Part shown: piece after piece, positions 3,801-6,656 of the stretch
How positions within the stretch are numbered: the first letter of the stretch is position 1
Layout of the letters: the number at the start of each line of letters is the position of its first letter
Assembly (NCBI GenBank): GCA_025450375.1
Contig: JANWHO010000311.1
Coordinates: 1 to 6,656, forward strand
DNA from: Chloroflexota bacterium
GTDB taxonomy: Bacteria; Chloroflexota; UBA5177; JANWHV01
Length of the DNA: 6,656 nucleotides
Direction: 5' to 3'
Program-made: the position numbers and the translations under genes
Notes under the pieces: generated by a model
Databases searched by the model: none
What the model was told of the DNA's origin: nothing
The model's input: only the letters and a program-made list of their open reading frames with translations

Positions 3801-6656
3801 CCCCAGACACCGGCCCGATTCCGCGCCCTGACGTGCAGCCAATACTGACCGCTAGCCAGGGGGCCGAAGGTGGCGTGCGTACTGGAGCCCATGGAGCGGG
3901 TGGGCGGAACCGTGCTAGGATGGTGGTCCAGCAGATAGCTGTAGGCGGAGATCCCGGTGGAATCGGGGTTGGCCCAGGTAAACGAAGCCCTGGCTCGCCG
4001 GCTGATCGCCGGGATCACCACCTGATCAAGCAACACCTGGGCTCCCGGCTGGTTGGCCGTCGAGGGCTGCACCGCCATCCAGCCACCCTGCATCCAGTCG
4101 CCTACCGCCATACGGTCAACCATGATCTGGCCGGTGGGAACCTGCTCGCGGATCAGCCCATAGAGATTGAGGGAGATGGAGTGCCAGCGATTGTCGCGCT
4201 TGAGCAGATTGACCGGATTGCCGTACAAGGCGGCGAAGTAGGTCGTCTGGAAGTCCGCGGCGCTGGGCGGAAGGTCGCTCAACGGCACGACCCACCAGGT
4301 TCCGTTCGCATGCACGGCCAGATCGACCTGGACGGTGGACGCCACGCGGTAGGTAAAGCTGATCTCTGGGTGCGTCCTCAGATCGAACGCCGTAATGGGG
4401 AGGAACGTGGTGAGGTCGCCGCCGGCCCCCGCGGTAATCCGGAGTGCCGCGTGCCCCCCTCCCGTGGGGTCGAATACCTCGCTGGTGGCGGCGCCCAATG
4501 GCGCCGCGCCGCCCGGCCAGCGACCGGCGGGTTGGCGGAAGTCGCCAGCCAGCATCGCGTGGTGAGTAGAGGAGTCAATCACGGGCGGCGGGGGCGGCGC
4601 GGCACTGGCCCGCGCGACCAGCGGGGCGCCGGCCCCATGCCGCCCACTTGGAGGAGCGCCCGCCACAATGGTGATCGGCGCCGATGGGGCGCTGGTATGG
4701 CCCGCTCCATCGTCGGCGGTCCCCGTGAACCGGTTGGCGCCCATCCGCAAGGTGATCCCGCCGATCACCGCCAGCCCCTGGTTGTCGGCCACGGCAACGC
4801 TCACCGGATGCCCACCAGCCTTCAAGTGCACGGTGGCTCCAGGACGGGTCACCGCCGCCAGGCTGAAGCCGTGGCCCGCGGCCACTCCCCCGGCTGGGGT
4901 CAGAAGCACGGGCGCCGGTGGGGCCGCTTGCGAGACAAAGGCGGCATACAGGGCCGGTGCCTGGGAATTGCGGAGGATCGCGGCGCCGAGAATGGCCACG
5001 CGTGCCCCCCGACCGATGCTGGTGGGGAGCGGGATCCAGGCGCTATCCGCTGCCGACCAGGCATAGATCGCCGTGCCGCGCGGGGCGGACGGTATGGTGA
5101 TGCGCAGGGTAGCCGGGGTGTCGAAGAGATAGCCCGCTGGATGGAGGGCGTAGACTGGCGACAGCGCCCGCAAGCCGGACGGCGGCGCGGGCGCCGGCGT
5201 GGTGAGGAGGATCGCGAAGAGTTGGGAGATCGTATGGATGGCCAGGCTGGGCACCGCCAGGGTGGCCCGCCCATCGGGGCTGGCAATCAGGGCATCCTGA
5301 ACATAGGTGGCCACCCGTCCCACGATAAAATGCGACCGCGTCTCGGCCACCTGGCCGTGTTTGCCGAACACCTGGAGGCGGAGGGTATAGAGACCGCCCA
5401 GACCATGGTCGTGGCTGAAGGTGAGATAGAAGTAGTCGGAGAGTCCGGTATCCAGCGTGCCCAGATTGCCATAGAGGGTATGGCGCTGGGCAAGCGGCAC
5501 CGGTCCGGCGTCGGCCACGGCGGTGGGATTGGCGGTGACAATGCTTGTCCAGGTCTTGGGCCGGGCTCCCGGCCCGTAGTCCAGGCTGAAATGGTCGAAG
5601 TCGCGGCCCGCCGCCACTCCCGTGATCGGAAGCACCCCCCGAACCAGCGTCCCCTCCTGGGGCACGGTGATCTGGGCCGCGAGCGAGGAAATGGCCGCAT
5701 GTATGGGCGTGATGGGCGGGGTAGGGGTGATGGTATTCTGGCCAAGCACGGCCGTTCGCAGAACATCGGTTTCGCCGCCCCCGCCGGCCGCCAGGTGGAG
5801 CAAGGCAAGATATCGACCGGGCCGGGCGGCGTGTCCACCGTCGTCGCGCCCATCCCAGGAGAACGTCGCGCTGGGGGAGGAAACGTTGCGGACGGCGGTC
5901 TGGCGATGGATAATCGTCCCGGCGCTCGTGTAGATGGTGAGCGTGGCGGCGCCCGCCTGGCTGACGGGGAAGAGGAAGCTCACTCGGCTCCCCGGCGATG
6001 GAGGCGCAAGCGTCGTGGCGGCGCCGGTCCCCGTACCGGCGACCTCGCTGTTATCGAGAAAGGTGGGATCGGTATTATTCGCGGGCGAGTCACAGTCCCC
6101 GCTGCCGCCGTTTGCCGGGTTGTCGAGGGCCGGGCCGCCCGGGCCGCAATCGGAGTAGGAGGAGTACTTCTGTCCTGCTCGCGCATTGAGCACGGCGAAG
6201 GCCAGTCCGGCCACGGCCAGCGCCAGGCCCAGTTCAGGCATCAAGATGGCGAGCGTGGCCAGGCTGGTGGTGACGCCAAGCCCGGCCGCGTTGGCGGCGG
6301 ACGGACAATTGATCGCCTGGGCGAAAGCCAACCCAACCCCAAGAATGCCCAGTCCGTCGGCCAGGCCGCCCTCGGCCAGTCCACTGGCGGCGGTGAGCCC
6401 CTCTCCACCCAGGGTAGCCCAGTCATCGGAGCTATGACCGCCAATGCAGAGACCGAAGGGATCGCTGAAGGTCAGGGGGTTATCTTGCGCGTAGCTATAG
6501 AGCGGATTCCCGGCCTGAGCCAGGGGGTCGGGGGCCAGGAAGCGGGCGTGAAGCGGGTCGTAGAGGCGATCCCGCAGGTCAACCAGTCCCGTGGCGGGAT
6601 CGGTGATCCGGCCCAGGAAGCCGGGAAGCCCATTTCCACCGCCTGTCACCTGGCCA
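875..6656 (-). CDS. Giant RHS-core protein with multidomain C-terminal extension, 5'-partial
   Basis: One unbroken frame ends at TAA 875-877 and stays open through the right edge. Numbering is from the GTG codon at 6647-6649, which is probably internal. Residues 1-67 are the end of an RHS core (TGLVDLRDRLYDP, RFLAPDPL, DPFGL). Then follow: Gly/Ala-rich hydrophobic stretch about 96-156; FlgD-like Ig 219-303 with WDGRD; Ig-like 324-445; ZU5-like or similar beta-sandwich 455-573; bacterial Ig-like 576-664; Pro-rich linker; jelly-roll 699-882; FnIII-like 883-960; Ig-like 979-1069; six-bladed TolB-type propeller about 1078-1340; second FlgD-like Ig 1342-1437; carboxypeptidase-regulatory-like 1443-1523; Thr/Pro linker 1524-1598; four tandem beta repeats 1599-1924. 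No LPXTG, C-terminal helix or sorting domain is visible. It is probably secreted or surface-exposed, with a binding or adhesion role inferred from domain types; any signal peptide lies outside the window. Domain names come from motif recognition, and some Ig boundaries are approximate. Confidence 0.92.
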   Translation of the reverse strand, partial: GQVTGGGNGLPGFLGRITDPATGLVDLRDRLYDPLHARFLAPDPLAQAGNPLYSYAQDNPLTFSDPFGLCIGGHSSDDWATLGGEGLTAASGLAEGGLADGLGILGVGLAFAQAINCPSAANAAGLGVTTSLATLAILMPELGLALAVAGLAFAVLNARAGQKYSSYSDCGPGGPALDNPANGGSGDCDSPANNTDPTFLDNSEVAGTGTGAATTLAPPSPGSRVSFLFPVSQAGAATLTIYTSAGTIIHRQTAVRNVSSPSATFSWDGRDDGGHAARPGRYLALLHLAAGGGGETDVLRTAVLGQNTITPTPPITPIHAAISSLAAQITVPQEGTLVRGVLPITGVAAGRDFDHFSLDYGPGARPKTWTSIVTANPTAVADAGPVPLAQRHTLYGNLGTLDTGLSDYFYLTFSHDHGLGGLYTLRLQVFGKHGQVAETRSHFIVGRVATYVQDALIASPDGRATLAVPSLAIHTISQLFAILLTTPAPAPPSGLRALSPVYALHPAGYLFDTPATLRITIPSAPRGTAIYAWSAADSAWIPLPTSIGRGARVAILGAAILRNSQAPALYAAFVSQAAPPAPVLLTPAGGVAAGHGFSLAAVTRPGATVHLKAGGHPVSVAVADNQGLAVIGGITLRMGANRFTGTADDGAGHTSAPSAPITIVAGAPPSGRHGAGAPLVARASAAPPPPPVIDSSTHHAMLAGDFRQPAGRWPGGAAPLGAATSEVFDPTGGGHAALRITAGAGGDLTTFLPITAFDLRTHPEISFTYRVASTVQVDLAVHANGTWWVVPLSDLPPSAADFQTTYFAALYGNPVNLLKRDNRWHSISLNLYGLIREQVPTGQIMVDRMAVGDWMQGGWMAVQPSTANQPGAQVLLDQVVIPAISRRARASFTWANPDSTGISAYSYLLDHHPSTVPPTRSMGSSTHATFGPLASGQYWLHVRARNRAGVWGAAASYPIVIDGFAPLGGAPDPGPSGTGAAYVAVPLSDPGGSGIDASTLRFSAFGKVYGPAGGVVTYDPYTGSAIFTLSLIQPPPRNLFPGGKVPVALMAAEDAAGNQLPHRIPWTYTLDIPNGLPGGAQLLTTRGGDSPTLSPDSTTVAFVSTRSGSAHLWRIDAGDVGEKRGTARQLVNGPGIDADPAWSPDGKLIAFDSTRDGSRHLWLVHPDGSGLIRLTDGPAGDAQPAWSPDGKQLTFVNDGDLLVVNRNGSGRRVLIADGEHAVFEPAWSPNGKLIAFRHSLYVDQIWTVHADGSHAGPVTSLGDGEVQSAPTWLADGRIAYVSDRHKVSVIYTVDADGSSQGALIGQPPARLFAPTASRDGAVTAFVSTLTGPHNIYVSREFHLNPFDLSAPSFDVAAGGSVTLKYGLSSTASVMVDVTDSSGSQVRVLSSGHALAAGAYQARWDGRDSRGHALPEGIYTFRVVARAPGLAPLTRAGGISIDNLSLHGSLRVLVTRKGRPAAAVALTGLHGQAYVSTFYTGRDGTAAFSLIPGAYDVMAQSSQGEQGSARGLAITRHGTLQSTIAISAPPPAPNGGAPTATPAGGGVSSTPTTTSAASPTETAVSGTSTPTPVVPTATLVSGTATASPTLEVIPTAGDRSKGTLAIKVLTAPGLVAAEALVEVLRGSTSMATGFTDSQGIKTSVLPPGDYTIYATLGDASATSTGPARVIAGQIARVTLNMQAGILVLHVDSAPGKPAVEALVSLNRGQTTIADHFTDAQGNVTILAPHGEYQVRASLSDTLATLPGVTVTVGQTTHATLDMEAGTLTLTIYQSPGKVAVGALVSVSRQGTTVANHFSDSQGRVITLLPHGVYSAGVSLGDATATLAGTVSVPVGGAATGVIDLHAGTLLVQVRKASGGPVSDTLVTITRGGTSVGIHATDSKGVVSFLAAQGAYTIQLQTSAGKTITSSATIVEGVSRSVTVTVPG
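878..1855 (-). repeat. Four tandem 81-82-residue beta-sandwich repeats
   Basis: The unit borders are residues 1599, 1681, 1762 and 1844, giving 82, 81, 82 and 81 residues to the stop. Each unit starts AG(T/I)L or GTL, passes an (E/V/S)(A/T)LV strand, a GxT element, a (T/S)D(S/A)(Q/K)G turn, a (P/H/Q)G-x-Y strand, and ends in a T-x-(D/N)(M/L)-x-A strand. This is the layout of carboxypeptidase-regulatory-like or PEGA-like domains. DNA identity persists: GACCAGGGC recurs at 1796, 1550 and 1307, and the CTATCGGTAAAG-type block at 1749, 1503 and 1260, with a diverged copy at 1014. The spacings are 243-246 bases. The last unit is the most diverged. Confidence 0.85.
1855..2080 (-). repeat. Thr/Pro/Ser/Ala-rich low-complexity linker
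   Basis: Residues 1524-1598 are mostly Thr, Pro, Ser, Ala and Gly, with recurring TPT, SPT, TAT and SGT motifs (for example VSGTSTPTPVVPTATLVSGT). It is an extended flexible stalk, possibly O-glycosylated, separating the propeller/Ig part from the tandem repeats. The style is common in secreted proteins of Chloroflexota. Confidence 0.8.
2081..2323 (-). other. Carboxypeptidase-regulatory-like domain, diverged fifth repeat unit
   Basis: Residues 1443-1523 have the order GSLRVLVTRKGRPAAAVALTG, YTGRDGTAAFSLIPGAYDV, then a final beta strand STIAI. This is the same order as the four C-terminal repeats (L-x-V strand, D-x-x-G turn, PG/HG-x-Y strand), at a similar length of 81 residues. It is separated from them by the Thr/Pro linker, so it may be an older copy of the same unit. 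Confidence 0.6.
2339..2626 (-). other. FlgD-like Ig domain 2
   Basis: Residues about 1342-1437 follow the propeller directly. The domain carries VTLKYGLSSTASVMVDVTD and the signature ARWDGRDSRGHALPEGIYTF at 1399-1418. It is the same module type as residues 219-303 but placed about 1,100 residues later. Confidence 0.8.
2630..3418 (-). repeat. Six-bladed TolB/PD40-type beta-propeller
   Basis: Residues about 1078-1340 hold six blade units. Their anchors lie at L1091, W1140, W1184, W1225, W1270 and A1314, spaced 41-49 residues apart. Four carry the pattern (W/L)SP(D/N) followed by (I/V/L)(A/T)F; the fifth is degraded to WLADGRIAYVS and the sixth to ASRDGAVTAFVS. Blades end in W/Y-x-(I/V)-x-x-D/N-G-S segments. 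Six blades make a complete TolB-type ring. DNA copies of the anchor remain alike, for example near 2961-2983, 3083-3105 and 3214-3236. The role is probably ligand or glycan/protein binding, inferred from fold alone. Confidence 0.85.
3770..4003 (-). other. Fibronectin type III-like domain
   Basis: Residues 883-960 contain SFTWANPDSTGISAYSYLLD, then GQYWLHVRARNRAGVWG and YPIVIDG. This is the common bacterial variant in which a question-like strand (YSYLLD) is followed by W-x-H-V-R-A-x-x-x-A-G-x-W-G. Such modules usually act as spacers or binding units in secreted proteins. Confidence 0.65.
4004..4555 (-). other. Jelly-roll, galactose-binding-like domain
   Basis: Residues about 699-882 show a pattern seen in carbohydrate-binding-like beta-sandwiches: HAALRITA, FDLRTHPEISFTYRV, NGTWWVVPL, DNRWHSISLNLYGLI, MAVGDWMQGGWM and VLLDQVVIP. 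The ordered core strands, the WH element and the terminal D-x-(V/I) strand suggest a non-catalytic binding domain. No catalytic residues are evident and the ligand is unknown. Confidence 0.5.
5741..5995 (-). other. FlgD-like Ig domain 1
   Basis: Residues 219-303 form a beta-sandwich of the FlgD Ig-like type: SRVSFLFPVSQAGAATLTIY, then the signature FSWDGRDDGGHAARPGRY at 263-280. This matches the family pattern of W-D-G-x-D-x-x-G followed by P-x-G-x-Y. A second copy occurs near residues 1342-1437. Confidence 0.75.
6182..6364 (-). other. Gly/Ala-rich hydrophobic segment after the RHS core
   Basis: Residues about 96-156 hold two or three hydrophobic stretches rich in Gly and Ala (for example ILGVGLAFAQAI, then LATLAILMPELGLALAVAGL). 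They are followed by a polar Cys/Gly/Asn/Asp-rich spacer with Cys168 and Cys186; Cys68 and Cys115 lie before. This could be transmembrane helices, a packed hydrophobic helical plug, or a remnant of an RHS tip. No known toxin motif was recognised. Confidence 0.5.
6449..6656 (-). other. RHS repeat-associated core terminus with autoprotease-like motif
   Basis: This segment encodes the closing part of an RHS core: TDPATGLVDLRDRLYDP, then RFLAPDPL, then YSYAQDNPLTFSDPFGL. The pair D41-P-L-A and D63-P-F-G is separated by exactly 18 residues, matching the DPXG-X18-DPXG pattern tied to aspartyl self-cleavage in RHS proteins, with Ala in place of the first Gly. In the family, cleavage occurs near the end of this motif and frees the C-terminal part inside or from the RHS shell. 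Here that part would be about 1,857 residues. The YD-repeat shell itself must lie beyond the right edge. Confidence 0.88.

Noticed and set aside
4900..5853. Minus-strand alternative-frame open frames rich in Pro/Arg/Ser
   Set aside because: They overlap the giant frame in another phase and show low-complexity Arg/Pro composition typical of shadow frames.
6647..6649. GTG at 6647-6649 as the true start of the giant protein
   Set aside because: The frame stays open to the window edge and the RHS core is cut in mid-domain at this point, so the real start must lie outside.

Overview
The window is a GC-rich bacterial fragment in which every credible gene lies on the minus strand, so it reads from right to left. 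The Thr/Pro/Ser-rich linker with TATP/TPTP-type runs, the TolB-type propeller fused to FlgD-like Ig domains and the RHS ending resemble large secreted proteins of Chloroflexota or similar GC-rich environmental bacteria. That taxonomic guess rests on style alone and is low confidence.

About 87% of the window (875-6656) is one uninterrupted reading frame, open at the right edge, so its N-terminus is missing. The visible 1,926 or so residues begin with the last ~67 residues of an RHS core, ending in DPFGL and carrying the spacing of the RHS aspartyl autoprotease motif. After it, where a polymorphic toxin would have a short toxin tip, comes a mosaic of about 1,857 residues. In order this has: a Gly/Ala-rich hydrophobic stretch with several Cys; a FlgD-like Ig domain; an Ig-like domain; a ZU5-like or similar beta-sandwich; a bacterial Ig-like domain; a Pro-rich linker; a jelly-roll (galactose-binding-like) domain; a fibronectin-III-like domain; a further Ig-like domain; a six-bladed TolB/PD40 propeller; a second FlgD-like Ig domain; a carboxypeptidase-regulatory-like domain; a Thr/Pro/Ser/Ala linker; and four tandem 81-82-residue beta repeats up to the stop.

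After a 114-bp gap without a convincing terminator comes a DUF1326-family protein (131-760) with a CxC-x3-CxC cysteine cluster and a textbook Shine-Dalgarno. Only 15 bp further, with no Shine-Dalgarno of its own, starts a protein cut by the left edge (1-115). It opens with a short tail and a transmembrane helix and is probably the DUF2182 membrane partner that often accompanies DUF1326. These two look like a coupled operon of uncharacterised, probably metal- or thiol-related function, and nothing ties them functionally to the giant RHS protein.

No RNA genes, CRISPR arrays, insertion sequences or attachment sites were recognised. No stretch over 300 bp lacks a gene. The most notable object is the RHS-tipped mosaic protein, in which a very long repeat- and propeller-bearing ectodomain occupies the place of a toxin, with no small immunity-like gene directly downstream.
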